The position numbers were made by a program, and so were the translations under genes. Positions 47,201 to 57,379 of a stretch of 64,000 nucleotides of DNA are shown in pieces (positions within the stretch are counted from its first letter, which is position 1; each line of letters begins with the position of its first letter). This DNA comes from Diphasiastrum complanatum (taxonomy: Eukaryota > Streptophyta > Lycopodiopsida > Lycopodiales > Lycopodiaceae). Location of the stretch: the NCBI GenBank assembly GCA_029204225.1, contig CM055092.1, forward strand, positions 98,896,912 through 98,960,911, given 5' to 3'. The notes beneath the pieces were generated by a model that was given only the letters and a program-made list of their open reading frames with translations, searched no databases and was not told the origin of the DNA.

Positions 47201-48229
47201 TTGACCATCATTTGCAGTGTAGATGATGTTACCTTCTCCCTCATAAGACAATAAGGATGTAAAGTATTCCTTATGTCTTGTCATGTGAGATGAGGCTCCA
47301 CTATCAATCCACCAAGGATCATTATCATCTATGTTGGCTAACAAACTTGAAGTCATAACAAGTGATTCACATGTGTTATGTTCTTCCTCATCTATTGTAA
47401 GATTTCCTTGCCTCTCTCCTTGCTCTCTTTTCTTCTTATAACATTCATTTGCAAAATGACCTTTTATCCCACAATAAAAGCACTTGAACTTTGACTTATT
47501 GTTCTTAGTAGAAGAGGAAGAGGAAGAGTGATCATCATGATCAAAGTTACCACCTTTGGACCATTTCCCTTTGCCTTTACCTTTGCCCTTGAATTTGCCT
47601 TTTGTGAAGAAAGCCTCTTCACCTCCACCTTGCAAGGATGCACCATCAAGCTTTGATTGCAACCTATGTTCTTCAGCCAATAAGATTTCTTGCAAGTCAA
47701 CCACACTTGGCAAGACTCTTTGAATGGCAAAACTTTGCACAAGGTTAGCATGTTCATTTAGCAAACCATTCAACATAACTTGGACTATTTCACCATCTTT
47801 TATGTTCTCATCAATGCATGCTAAATCATCACTTAGGGACTTAACTCTCAAGATAAATGCATGAGCACTTTCACCCTCTCTTTGCCTACTAGAAAATATT
47901 TGTCTCCTTAGGGTCAATACCCTAGATGTGGACTTTGATTCAAAGAGCTTCTTTAAGGCATTCCATGCCTCACTTGCACTTTGACACTTTCCAACTTCCT
48001 TGAGAAGTTCATTTGTAACATTCATTTTAATGATATGAAGAGCCCTTTTGGCCTTCTTATCAAACCTTTGTTGCTCTTGAAGTGTGAGAGGTCTCTCTTC
48101 AATTTCTGCAACTATGTCCATGAGTTCATTCAACTCAAGTAAGGACTCCATCCTCACTTTCCAAGTAGAGTAGTTTGATGAACTCAACCTTTCACTAGAC
48201 TCTAGCATGATCCCACCATTGGAAGCCAT
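44276..48229 (-). CDS. copia Gag-Pol polyprotein, 1317 aa, intact
   Basis: One uninterrupted frame; start at MASNGGIMLE, the usual copia Gag N-terminus. Domains: Gag about 1-240; zinc knuckle C250, C253, H258, C263; protease IDSGAS with D309; pre-integrase WHKRLGHP (441-448); integrase catalytic D506, D568, E604 with PQQNGVAERKNR; RT from about 825, with AFLNG at 909-913 and YVDD at 990-993; RNase H with SDSDFAGDQMDRKSTSAF near 1150 and the HARSKHIEIAHHFVRD box near the end. Length is typical for plant copia (1300-1450). Gag and Pol share one frame, as usual for this group, so no frameshift signal is needed. The last codons overlap the LTR edge by a few bases. Confidence 0.97.
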   Translation of the reverse strand: MASNGGIMLESSERLSSSNYSTWKVRMESLLELNELMDIVAEIEERPLTLQEQQRFDKKAKRALHIIKMNVTNELLKEVGKCQSASEAWNALKKLFESKSTSRVLTLRRQIFSSRQREGESAHAFILRVKSLSDDLACIDENIKDGEIVQVMLNGLLNEHANLVQSFAIQRVLPSVVDLQEILLAEEHRLQSKLDGASLQGGGEEAFFTKGKFKGKGKGKGKWSKGGNFDHDDHSSSSSSTKNNKSKFKCFYCGIKGHFANECYKKKREQGERQGNLTIDEEEHNTCESLVMTSSLLANIDDNDPWWIDSGASSHMTRHKEYFTSLLSYEGEGNIIYTANDGQCDIKGIGTIPISLSTNRKANLENVLYIPSITKNLLSVSQMIDKGLDVEFIGDACLISKCGSLIAQGRRHGKLFKLDACVISNHEGCMAREQLTNQEVWHKRLGHPNFKSLEVMAKKELVLGLPKSLVANNSVCEHCALSKSHRLAYSRSTSRSKEAFQLVHSDIHSSSTTSNGGAKMYATFIDDFSRYTWIYLLKSKDEVFAAFVKFKNEMENQFNTKIKCLRSDNGGEYTSNRFKDFCIAHGIKREMSSPRTPQQNGVAERKNRTLCECAKAMRLHANLAKSFWGEALACANYLCNRWTSASLDGKTPHEVLYGRRPSVKHCRIFGCTCFVNITLDDRTKEDPSSKKGVFVGYSEVSKAYKVYIPSTKKVVISRDVIFHEENVSNVVDVDVDVPTNHHDVQDVLDEDGDATPKQTSRKTQRQRAKPSRLTYDEKGKQVVDNSNFAFLTSFDEPTCVGEAIQKKEWIQAMDHEHQALIKSNTWRLVKLPKDKKAIGCKWIFKIKTNQDGSINKYKARLVAKGYAQEYGIDYDETFAPVAKMVTIQILISLATLYDWDMWQMDVTNAFLNGDLEEDIYMEQPEGYVSHDEPNHVCYLQKSLYGLKQAPRSWYAKLNSFLLSQNFVMSEYDHSLYFRLNENDITLLLIYVDDIILSGGNNLDIDEIKMALKREFEIQDLGKLHYILGIEIIRTSKSTFICQEKYVNSILKRFHMEDCKVVSTPMESNVKLTTRSNERSFKDITLYRKLIGSLIWLTIIRPDLSFVVGKLSQFMQDPSEAHWKLGKRVLRYISGSRDFGILYGGTTPNLCGFSDSDFAGDQMDRKSTSAFAIYLGDGVVSWLSKKQPTISLSSTEAEYKALTTCTKEILWIKRMLLDLHLLEPEKTPIILCDNLSAQSLASNPVFHARSKHIEIAHHFVRDQVIAKEVELQHVSSKECVADIFTKPLGKDLYLMHRSNLGMCSKTMLKLASNVEEGV
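44281..44290 (-). promoter_or_regulatory. polypurine tract
   Basis: Plus CTCCCTCTTC, minus GAAGAGGGAG, directly before the 3' LTR; it overlaps the end of the polyprotein frame. Confidence 0.85.
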
Positions 48230-49387
48230 GATTCTAATGTTTCTTCAACTTTTAGGTTCTGTCCTAAAGCACTTAGCACTCACTTTTCTCTCAACAAATG
48301 ATAGATAAAGAGATCTATGAAGATTTAGGACCCTAAAACACTTCTATCTTGAACCTAGATGGTTTCCAAGCATAGAAAGGAAGATTGAAACACATGCAAC
48401 ACTTTGCACACACTAAGAATGGATTACAAAATCAAACCAACCTGAACACACTCTTGCTTAAGCTCTCAAACTTTCCAGCAAGTGACCAAATCAAGTTATG
48501 GTGTGAAGAGTTACTTGCATTCTTAGAAAATACCCAAAACTAGGATGCCAAGATTACCTAGTAATGAACAAACTTGATCAACATATGATCAACACACTAA
48601 GATATTGATTCAACCTGTAAAACCACATGTAAACCACACTTCTAAAAGTTTATAAACTCCAGCAAGTGATAAATACAAGATTTAGAGGTGAATGAATGAG
48701 CACACTTAGTGAATCACAAGACTAGCTTCACTATCTTGTCAAATCTTGGTGTTTAGATGTAGATCTAAGATCACTTCACATGAGAATGTTCCTCAACCTG
48801 TTAAGAACCTGAAAACACACTTGCATAATGGTTAACACCTTCCAGCAAATGCTCCAATCAAATTACATAAGGAGAGTTACTTACATGCTCAACAAAGTAC
48901 ACCAAAATTTATGCCAAAATTGATGACAATCTTTACAATATGCTCTTCACAATGGAGCTTACAATATGTTCACCCAAAAAAGGGGATCTTTCATCCAAAT
49001 GGGAGCTTTGCTCAGCCTTTAGGAGAATTACAACTCACTCAAAAGAGCATTTGTCATCCACTTAAGGAGAAGTTTCATCCACTTAAGGAGAGTGTTCATC
49101 CAAGAATGGAGATTGTCAACAATAGGATTGAAAAGAACATTGTTAGTATTGAATATGCACAAGCCTCACAATCACAAATGATTAGGTGTTATGATCTGAT
49201 CCAAAATAGTTTCTTTTCAGCCTCTGATCTTCAATAGACCTGAAATATGCTTTTGATCCACAAGTTCAACTCACAAAACAAAGGTTAGTAAGATTTGATC
49301 AACAAAGCAATGCAAAATCATGCTAGAACTTGATCAAACATCCAAATATCACCAAAAATGGAATACTTACTATAAATAGAAGCCAAC
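48230..49387 (-). other. untranslated leader of the intact copia, with degenerate internal repeats
   Basis: About 1.16 kb between primer site and start codon. A roughly 85-bp unit occurs at about 48471-48555 and again at 48839-48926 (CTTCCAGCAA-TG, AATCAA-TTA, GAGAGTTACTT-CAT shared), with a weaker third near 48650. CATCCACTTAAGGAGA is repeated in tandem near 49057-49093. Leaders of this length can hold packaging or translation signals; no function is shown. Confidence 0.7.
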
Positions 49388-49388
49388 C

Positions 49389-49401
49389 AGCTCTGATACC
49401 A
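49389..49401 (-). promoter_or_regulatory. primer-binding site of the intact copia
   Basis: Plus AGCTCTGATACCA, minus TGGTATCAGAGCT, adjoining the 5' LTR. Confidence 0.95.
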
Positions 49402-50056
49402 TGTGAAAAATACAGATCCTAAGTGGATCTAAACTCCAAGATCATTGGCTTGAATGCTTGCACTCCAAACTACATAAGCTAGGAATTGGCAACACATTCT
49501 ATGCTACCTAGAATGCAAAGAACTTGATCAAAAAGCATTTACCACAAATGGAAACTTCCATAAACATCAAGTGCGGCCCAAAATAGCATTATACAGTCCA
49601 TAATACATCAGCCTACCACTTTTGGAAAGCACCTAAGATCATACACAATAGCTTGAAGACAATACACACAACAATGCTCTCAATGGAGGAAGAAACAATG
49701 ACAATGATCTATTGATCTCAATGAAGCATACAAAAGGTTTCTCCAACCTGTTCTCCACGACTTCCCTACTATTTATGGATGAGGAAGATGACTCTCTCTC
49801 CTCTCTCTAGAAGGTACTTGACCCTAGATATTCCCTATATAGGAAAAATAGCTAAAAATGGCTTATATGACCAAAATACATCAAAATGGTCTCATTTTGA
49901 AGGGTATGAAGTTTGACACTTCATCATACTGAAAAAATACAGTAAATAAAAACATTGTGGCCTGGTTCACACGTGCAAAACTCCAGAACCAAAACTATTT
50001 ACAATTTTAGCCAATTTAGGCCTCAAACTAGCTAGGAAATGTTGACAATTTTCACA
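49402..50056 (-). repeat. 5' LTR, 655 bp
   Basis: Differs from the 3' LTR at about four sites (for example near 49543, 49552, 49784 and 49978). Confidence 0.97.
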
Positions 50057-50379
50057 AGAGTGCATTTTTTGTGTCTACACTACTATTTTTTTCTATTGCG
50101 TATTGTAGTTATTTGATCCATATTGAACTTGCTCATAGTTGGTAACTGACGCACCGGATCCAGCACCACCTACTCAACTTCCGCTGCTCACCACTTCCAT
50201 TGCTCCACTTCCACTGCTCACCACCATTTCCACTAATTTTTGACTGGTAGTATCAGATAATCTGTCTAGATATCGACTAATCCGATACCAGTCACTCATC
50301 TCTGAATCCACTAAAATCCAACATTGTCAAGTAGAGATTTGGTGTGTGGCATGACCCTATGTATTGGCATGAGATCATT

Positions 50380-51595
50380 TGCATCATGCTTGCTGAACTG
50401 GTGGAGCAGGCTGCAATAACTTGCATAATCAGCTGCCATTCACAAAAGTATCAAACCGTTTTCCATCCAAGTGCTCAAGAATCACTGCTCCATAGTTCAG
50501 AATTTCCTTCACTCTATACGGGCCTTCATCGATAAACTTCAATTTCCTTACGACGGGCTTTCTCTACTGCTAACACTTAACTACCATCAATCTTGTTTCA
50601 CACAATTTGTGCAACGCTTCATGACATAGCTACGAAGACTTATCATCATTTAGCTGCTTTGTCGATGCTATACGTAGAGATGGTATTAAAAATTCAATCG
50701 GCATGACAACATCTTGACCATAGACTAGTTGAAATGGTGTTTGATTTGTACTACTTTTGTAAGCGGTTCTGAATGCCCATAATGTTGCATGCAGTTTATG
50801 TTCCCAATCAAATCGACTCGCTTCAACTGTTTTTATAGAAGATTCAGCTTGGCCATTCCCTCTAGGATAATGAGTACTAAATCTATGTATAACAAAAAAA
50901 TCTTCCAGTAAACACTTTATCGTTTGATTAGCAAAGTGTGTACTCCGGTCACTGACAATCTCGATAGGACATCCAAATCTAATAATAATATTTTTGTAAA
51001 GAAACTTGGCCATAGATTTCGCATTAGCAACTTTGACAGCTTTGGATTCAACCCACTTGGTTATATTATCAGTTGCTACGATAATATATCAGGCCTGAGA
51101 TCCTCGCGTGGCAGGATGAATAGGACCAATATAATCCAGTCTCCATTTTTCAAATGGTGCTTGCGATAAAACCAGATGTAAAGGTTCATAGTTCTGTCTA
51201 GTAGGCCGTCGTGCTCGCTGGCAAACATCACATGTCTGAATATAATTTTTTGTGTCTTTATAAAGCGTAAGCCACCAACAACCTGATTGCAAAAGTTTGC
51301 GGACAATAATATCTATAGAGAAGTGTCCTTTGCCCATCCCATCATTTGAAAACGTGATTAAATCTGATATTTCATGCGATAAAAAACATCTACGTAGAAT
51401 ATTGTCTGATCCATAACAATACAATTTTTCAGCAATCAATTGATAAGGTTCAACTTTATGAATCAATTGCATCTTTTGTACCTTTGTCAAAGAGTCATTC
51501 GGTTGTCCTAGCATCAAGTACTCAACAATATCCGCTGCCCACTCAGGTACGGCCTGTACATAGAATAATGTAGCATATGGTAATCCATCATCCAC
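50380..51595 (-). pseudogene. gypsy integrase
   Basis: 51089-51595 has the zinc-binding part (GHFSIDIIVRKLLQSGCWW, CDVCQRARRPTRQ) and the first catalytic Asp (KWRLDYIGPI). After one stop near 51088, 50630-51013 has the second Asp (EIVSDRSTHF) and the Glu (YPRGNGQAESSIKT), followed by TPFQLVYGQDVVMPIE. Decayed C-terminal text around 50450-50530 resembles GPYRV and LDGKRFDTFVNG. All three catalytic residues survive although the frame is broken. Confidence 0.85.
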
Positions 51596-51616
51596 TTCAG
51601 TATTAACTGGTGTCGA

Positions 51617-51931
51617 TTAAATTCGCAAAACATGGTCGTCTAGATAATGTTGCTTTTCCTTATGAACCACAATTCGAAAGTCAAATTTAGTCAATAACAA
51701 TAACCATCTTGCAATACACCCAGTATTGCACGTCTTGTTTACCAAGTAAAGTAACGGTTGGTGATCCGTATAAAATGAAAAGTGCATTTTCATGAGGTAA
51801 TGCCAAAATGGCACCAACTTCAGGAACTCTCCCAACGAAATATTGATCTTACTAGACAAAATATTCATGAGCAGTTCTGTTTGCGGTGCTTCTGGTTCAG
51901 TCATCTTGAAGGGTTCTTCATGATGATGCAA
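51617..51931 (-). pseudogene. gypsy RNase H C-terminal piece fused to gag remnant
   Basis: Contains FSFYTDHQPLLYLVNKTCN and CIARWLLLLTKFDFRIVVHK, the C-terminal signature of gypsy RNase H (TDHKPL, ARWLLLLQEFDF). The first residues run on from the deletion junction. Confidence 0.85.
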
Positions 51932-53615
51932 CTAGGCATTCATATTTGTTCGTGAATTTTTCGATTGATGCAATGGCGAAGAACAAACTTTGGCTGTTGC
52001 TCTAGTCGCTTCAAGCTTCTCTTCTTCTTGCAGATGTTTAACCCACTGCCTCATATCCTGAAATCTTCTTTTTTTTGCATGAAGATTTGGATAGACTCCA
52101 GATGTTGTTGGAATATCAGTTAATGGTATAGAATCAGCAGGTACTGGATCTGCTACCAGTTCTTCATACTTTTGTGCCCTGGTGACCACCATCAAGGGTA
52201 CAGTTGGTTTATTCTGGGCTACTGGTCTTTGCTTGGTTGTTATCAAATTTGCAAGAGCTGTAGCCAGTGGTGGCTTTTGTTTTGCTGGACACTCCTTATA
52301 GCAATGCCCATAACCACAGTCACGACTAAATGGTACAAATTTTTCTTTATTTGGACATTCTGCAACTCTGTGATTTTTTCCACATGCAAAGCATCCAAGT
52401 GGTGTTCTAGTCCAGTTTCTAGATGCTGCTTGTTGCACGACAGCCTAAATAGCATATTGTTCTGAAGATCCACCTGCTTGATCATTACCATAGTTCCATT
52501 GCTTGGCATTTTTGTAAGGTTCTGGTTCCATCAAATTGGCAGGAGGAGCGGGGTGCTTTGGTGGGGCAAGTAAGACTAGTCGTTCCGAGTATCCAAGAGT
52601 AGATTGACGAGGTCTAGCTGCCAGATTTCCTCCATAATGTGGTTCTTGATATCCCATATAGGCATACCGTTGCTGAATTATCTGAGGATTGAAGTTGCAA
52701 AACGCAGTCTCATGATCAAGCAAATTACACAAATGGCATATACTGATTTCCATTCATTTTTTCAATTGAGGACACTCATTCATTGTGTGATTTCCTGTAC
52801 CAATAGAACATCAGACATTTTTCCTTGTAGGAAAAGTCTTTGCAAACTTCTCAGGTTCCTTGTTCGCTCATGGAAATCTTCCAATGCTTTGATCTTCTCA
52901 TCAAATTACGACTACAGCTTTTTCATCTGTTTCTACTTGTTCTTCCCAAGTTTCTCGAACTCATTGAGCATCATTTCTGTAGTAGCGTTGACATTTGTTG
53001 ATGCAATAGTGGTGGATGTCGTAGTGGTTCGCCCTACTGTATAAGGCAACATATTGATATTCGGCTCATCATCTGAATCTTCATCCTCCTCCCGAATTGC
53101 ATCATCCATAGCATGTTGCAAAAGTGTGTACTCATTATGGCATTTCAGCTCACGTTTGATCCTTTTAGGTAAACCTGACAAAATCACATAATCATGACAT
53201 TTTCGTTAATTAGCTCAGGTTCGCACTCAGATTTTAGGCATTTTATCAATTCAATATAATCTCGAACCATTTTCTGCCTTTCCATTTTAATTTTGCTTAA
53301 AAGTAGAAAAGGGTCTTCTATAAACTTCCAAGGTTTGAACCGTGTGATAAGGGCTCGTTTAACAGTCTTCCAATCTGTGTGCTCAGTTTCATCTTGATTA
53401 TAGTACCAATCTTGTGCTGCGCCTGTTAAGGCCATAGAAAAAAAGCTTAAGTTTATCTTGGGAAAAAACTTCGCCATAAACTTCGCAAGATTCAAAATAG
53501 ATCTGAAGAAATCTAATTGATCGATTAATCCATTATATTTGGGTAGATCCAAACAGTGTGCTCTTCTAATAATGATTGGATTGACTTCTCGAGGAGCACC
53601 TCCAAGGGCAGCCAT
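51932..53615 (-). pseudogene. gypsy gag
   Basis: 53184-53615 has LDLPKYNGLIDQLDFFRSIL, GAAQDWYYNQDE, LITRFKPWKFIEDPFLLLSK and MVRDYIELIKCLKSE. 52933-53187 continues GLPKRIKRELKCHNEY with an acidic EEDEDSDDEPN stretch. After a frame change, 52445-52753 is Pro/Gln-rich with a CHLCNLLDHETAFC knuckle. 51932-52438 holds CFACGKNHRVAEC and a second, decayed knuckle (CGYGHCYKEC). Confidence 0.85.
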
Positions 53616-54810
53616 CTTTACAGATTAAATCAAGCAGACAATGAGGTTGGATCTAGATTTTCAATCAAAACTGTCTCAGATTAGATCTGCTAGATCTCTT
53701 CGACTTGACAAGAATTAGATTCCTATATCGTGAATTCTCAAAAATACTAAAAAAATTCTTAGAATCAAAATTAGACTATATCAGATTTGACAAGGACTTG
53801 ATCTGGAAAATCAAAACCTAAAAATAGAACTAACGAAGGTTCCCTAGGGGAAGATTCACTCAATGAAGTTTCAATAGTGCTATTTTTGAAAAAAACTCTT
53901 TAATCAGATTTTTCTGACAAATTCTATGGAAATAACGTTTGCCGCACTCTCAGACTCAGAATCTGAGACAAGATAAAGCTAGGGTAGAACTGGCGAAGGT
54001 TTCGGACACACAAAAGCACAATTTTTGTAGTTTGACGAGGGTAAAAATAAAGATTTTCTATGATCTGAATAGGATGAATATTCGCCAAACTCAAAAACAG
54101 TAAATTATTTTAAATGGAATAATATGAAAACTCGGCGAAGGTTCTGGCAAAGAATCAAGAGTAATACACACGCAGGGTGCCAAATTCCTCTCACTTATTA
54201 ACTAGAGTTAGGGTTGCCTTGGGATCCGCAAACGCTCCAACAGAGTTAGGGTCCAATGAAAAGAGAGATATTCATCAATTTGGCCCAATCAAGTTTGAGG
54301 GCTCATATGTCACTCAACCAATAGGATTCAGAGGAGGAAAAGAAGGGGTCCAATTATATTTCACTCCCTTTCATGTTAGATCACTACATTAGGAAAAATA
54401 TGGCTCAAAATGGGCCCTTCAAAAAATTTCACTTTAGAGAGAGGTCATGTACAGACATAATACGAATCGGTAACTTTTGGTCGTCGTTTTCTGAGTTTTT
54501 AGCCTTGCTTGATGTTTAACTAGTATGGTTAACTTCAAACATTAGTTAGTTAAGCATGAGATATAATAACTTCTCTGTATGCTCGTTTCAAAATTCGAGG
54601 CTAGAGCTTTAAGACTGTAAATCTTGGTGTACTCATTGCAAAAACTGAAGTGGGAGTAGCAGCACTTTTGAAATATTTGTATGCTTATAGTGAAATATGA
54701 GGCGGGATGAACTTTCAGCGCAATATAGACATTACAAAAGTAAGGTATGCTAGATCTATTCAATTTGACTTATTATATTTTGAAGTATTTATGGATCGTA
54801 GCTTGCAACA
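53616..54810. other. Probable gypsy leader or LTR debris; no gene recognised
   Basis: Contains repeated CTGGCGAAGG/CTCGGCGAAGGTT text (near 53987 and 54131) and GGTGCCAAATTCCTCTC, resembling untranslated leader or LTR sequence of the gypsy to its left. No primer site identified. Confidence 0.35.
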
Positions 54811-56012
54811 ATGACAATGTTCCATTTGCATGTTGCACTTCCTATGGAATACACTCCAATTATTAAGAAAAATTCGAAAGCTGTAAAGAATGTTGTTGAA
54901 ATAGTTAGAGAATTGAGAATGAATAATCATAAGAATATAGATTTGTGGGTGGATGGATCAATTTATCCTAATGATCCAGGTATGAATTTGTGTCCAAATT
55001 TTAAGTCCGTAACTCATCTTCTCAGATTTGTATGTCAAGAAAATAACGGATTACTTGGATATTGTCAAAGGTAGCATGATATTGAAATGCATAGCATATC
55101 TTGTCTTAATAAGCAATTACAGTTTGCTAATCAACAATTGCAACGTGGAAATCAACAATTGTTTCATTGTGTGCAATACACTAGTGCTGAAAATAATGCA
55201 CTCAAGCATGCTATGTCAGAGTTGAATGCTACAGTCACTACTCTTCGGGGATCAAACCAAAAAATGTTAGAATCCATGGAGTAGTTGCGATCTGATAGTT
55301 TAAAAAAAAGGATAGCGGCAATAAAAAAAAAGGATTTGAGCATTTAAGTATGTTTTCTTTGTTTTCTTATAAACAATTTATTTGATTTGTTTTGGTCATA
55401 CAAGTTTCAATTGCATTTGATAATATGCATTATCAAATTATTAAACATAATTTGAATTTTATATGTCTTTTGCAGATCATGTTTGTGACAAAGAACTATT
55501 TAACAGATCATTCATGCATCAGATCTTCTTTAAGTCATGTTTTACCAAGAAAGTCAATAAAGGCAATGATGAAAAATGCTCAGTCTCTAAAAATGAAAAA
55601 TGAAATTGTAGAAACTGTTTTGAATAAGGTTGAAACTTACTTGGATGCAACTATAATACTAGGTGCATGTGATTACTCTGGAATAAGCAGAAATGCTTAT
55701 TTTACATTTTTTAGATTAGTTACAAAAGTCTTTTCTCAAGTGATGGTGAAGAAAACTTATCTTCCTCGTCCATATCGGGTAAGATTAGCAAGAAATTATT
55801 ATAATGAAAGAATGTTCAAAGTAGTTGGGCAACCACTTCATATAGCTGAATTATACAAATCAGAATATAGTGAGTGCATTTACAACGATTGCAATAATAT
55901 TTATCTTGATATTGAAAATGTTCGAAAATATATTTTTCGATTCTATAAACTAGACGAACATCAAGTAAATGGAAAGATCACTAGATTCAATGTATCTAAC
56001 ATTCAAATTTGA
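54811..56012 (+). CDS. unrecognised split coding locus with coiled-coil part
   Basis: Three blocks. 54811-54979 encodes MTMFHLHVALPMEYTPIIKK and a Lys/Asn-rich helix, ending at a donor-like CAG/GTATGA. 55087-55284, in a second frame, encodes LNKQLQFANQQLQRGNQQLF and ENNALKHAMSELNATVTTLR, clearly coiled-coil, with a TAG at 55282-55284. 55476-56012 begins after a good 3' splice site (TCTTTTGCAG) and runs 178 codons: SLSHVLPRKSIKAMMKNAQS, GACDYSGISRNAYFTFFRLV, YLPRPYRVRLARNYYNERMF, VGQPLHIAELYKSEYSECIY. I do not recognise this domain. It carries no transposase, RT or gag motif. The splice model is uncertain: one gap would be only 46 nt, and a one-base frame change near 55070 is needed. Confidence 0.5.
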
Positions 56013-56186
56013 ATGTGTCCTAATTCGACTTTCTACTTTCTCTCACTTTCTAAAAGTGGTAATTTCACATGTACTTTGGCTAAAAATAACTTCATAAAAT
56101 TTATCTCTAAGTATAAAATGCATATTGGCCTAAATTGCCAACTAATCAACATAGACCAAAATCGAAAACCTCTTGCAAGATAGAGA

Positions 56187-56765
56187 TGAATCTAGCCCTA
56201 ATGGGTTCTGTGCTCAAGGCTCAAGAACCAAAAACTTTTGATAAAGCAAAGGAGCACAAGGAGTGGCGTGAAGCAATGGAAACAAAAATGGAAGCTATCA
56301 AAGAATAGGACGTGGAACTTGGTTGAGCTACCTGATGATAAGATGCCTATCACTTGCAAATGGATATACAAGATCAAATATGGAGCTGATGGGCAGCTCA
56401 ACAAGTATAAAGCACGGTTGTTTGAGAGAGGATTTGAGCAGCAGAAAGGTATTGATTTTGAAGAAACCTTCGCACCCGTAGCTAAGATGGTAACTATATG
56501 TTCTATCATTGCTATTTCTGCTTTCTATGGTTGGAAGATCAAGCAAATGGACATTAAATCTGCTTTTTTTAATGGAGTGCTAGATGAAGAGGTGTACTTA
56601 GTACAACCTCAAAGATTTGTTGAGCCAGGGAGAGAGCATCTCGTTTGTAAGCTCAACAATGCCATTTATGGATTGAAGCAAGCACCACGGACGTGATACT
56701 CTTGCATTGATGAACACTTCAAGCGAAGGGGAATGATAAAGAGTGAACAATATATGTGTTGGTAT
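56187..56765 (+). pseudogene. copia RT N-terminal half
   Basis: Starts within the pre-RT segment (KAKEHKEWREAMETKMEAIK), shifts frame near 56308, then NRTWNLVELPDDKMPITCKW, NKYKARLFERGFEQQKGIDF, ETFAPVAKMVTICS, MDIKSAFFNGVLDEEVYLVQ and YGLKQAPRT, with TGA at 56695 replacing the usual Trp. The YVDD part is missing. It is a different copia branch from the 38817 and 43626 elements (QMDIKSAFFNG against QMDVTNAFLNG). Confidence 0.88.
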
Positions 56766-56843
56766 TGACGTTGTAGCTATGAGTCAGTATACATAAAATT
56801 TTTGGCATCTGTTTCACCGAACTCTATTTTTTTAAGTCCACTA

Positions 56844-56846
<3 letters not shown>

Positions 56847-56926
<80 letters not shown>
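56847..56926. repeat. (GA)40 microsatellite
   Basis: Eighty uninterrupted bases of GA. Its perfection suggests recent expansion and likely length polymorphism. Marks the right edge of the copia RT relic. Confidence 0.99.
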
Positions 56927-56930
<4 letters not shown>

Positions 56931-57379
56931 CATGGTGATGTTATTTTTTTACCATTTTTGAGACTCCCCTTGGTTGTCTGCAGTATTTATCCCTTTTATT
57001 CCATTGCACCCATTATATTAGATGATGGATCCCCTACTCAAATCATATTTTCGGCATCTACACTTTCACCCCTCACATTCTCCCTCCCTCTAGACCCACT
57101 ACAACTGAGTTTTGTCCTTTCTACTATACTCCATGGGGTCACATTTCACCATGGGATTTTGAGCCCACTCCCTTATAGTCTCCTCCTATCTATCTCCCAT
57201 CCCGACACCCCCCCTTGGCTGTCCTCCCCTTGGTACTCCCCCCCCCCTCCCCTTTCCTATTACCCCCCCTAGTACACTACGTACACCCCACAACATCAGT
57301 ATTCTCCCATCAGCGGGGCATCTCCCACACCCGAGGCCACCCCCATAGACACTCACAGAGCCACATCTCCCTTACTGGA

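Larger units (their letters stand above)
43626..50056 (-). mobile_element. full-length copia retrotransposon, 6.4 kb, apparently intact
   Basis: LTRs 43626-44280 and 49402-50056 (655 bp each) differ at about four positions. AGAG flanks both sides (43622-43625, 50057-50060), a 4-bp target duplication. Primer site, polypurine tract and a single open polyprotein frame are present. A 1.17-kb untranslated leader (48230-49387) precedes the ORF. It is inserted in the LTR of an older copia. All parts needed for autonomous movement are visible, so recent or current activity is plausible; expression is unknown. Confidence 0.95.
38656..50244 (+). repeat. LTR of the outer copia, split in three by two nested elements
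   Basis: Pieces are 38656-38816, 43036-43625 and 50061-50244, about 935 bp in all. The first cut is marked by a TTTTT duplication and the second by AGAG. The last pieces align in places with the 6280-7045 LTR (CTATTGTACTAAGTGTCGAT against CATTGTACTCACTGTTGAT). A primer-site-like TGGTAGTATCAGATAATC follows at 50245. Confidence 0.65.
50344..53615 (-). mobile_element. gypsy element lacking protease and RT
   Basis: Minus-strand order is gag (53615 to 51932), then directly the end of RNase H (51931-51617), integrase (51595-50630) and integrase C-terminus (about 50560-50380). Protease, RT and the start of RNase H are missing at about 51930, a deletion of roughly 1.5-2 kb by family standards. No LTR pair could be defined; the left side meets the outer copia debris at about 50330. 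Confidence 0.85.

Noticed and set aside
56802-57272. 156-codon plus-strand frame with a long Arg-Glu run
   Set aside because: The run is the (GA)40 microsatellite read in frame; the rest is Pro/Ser/Leu-rich text without a motif.
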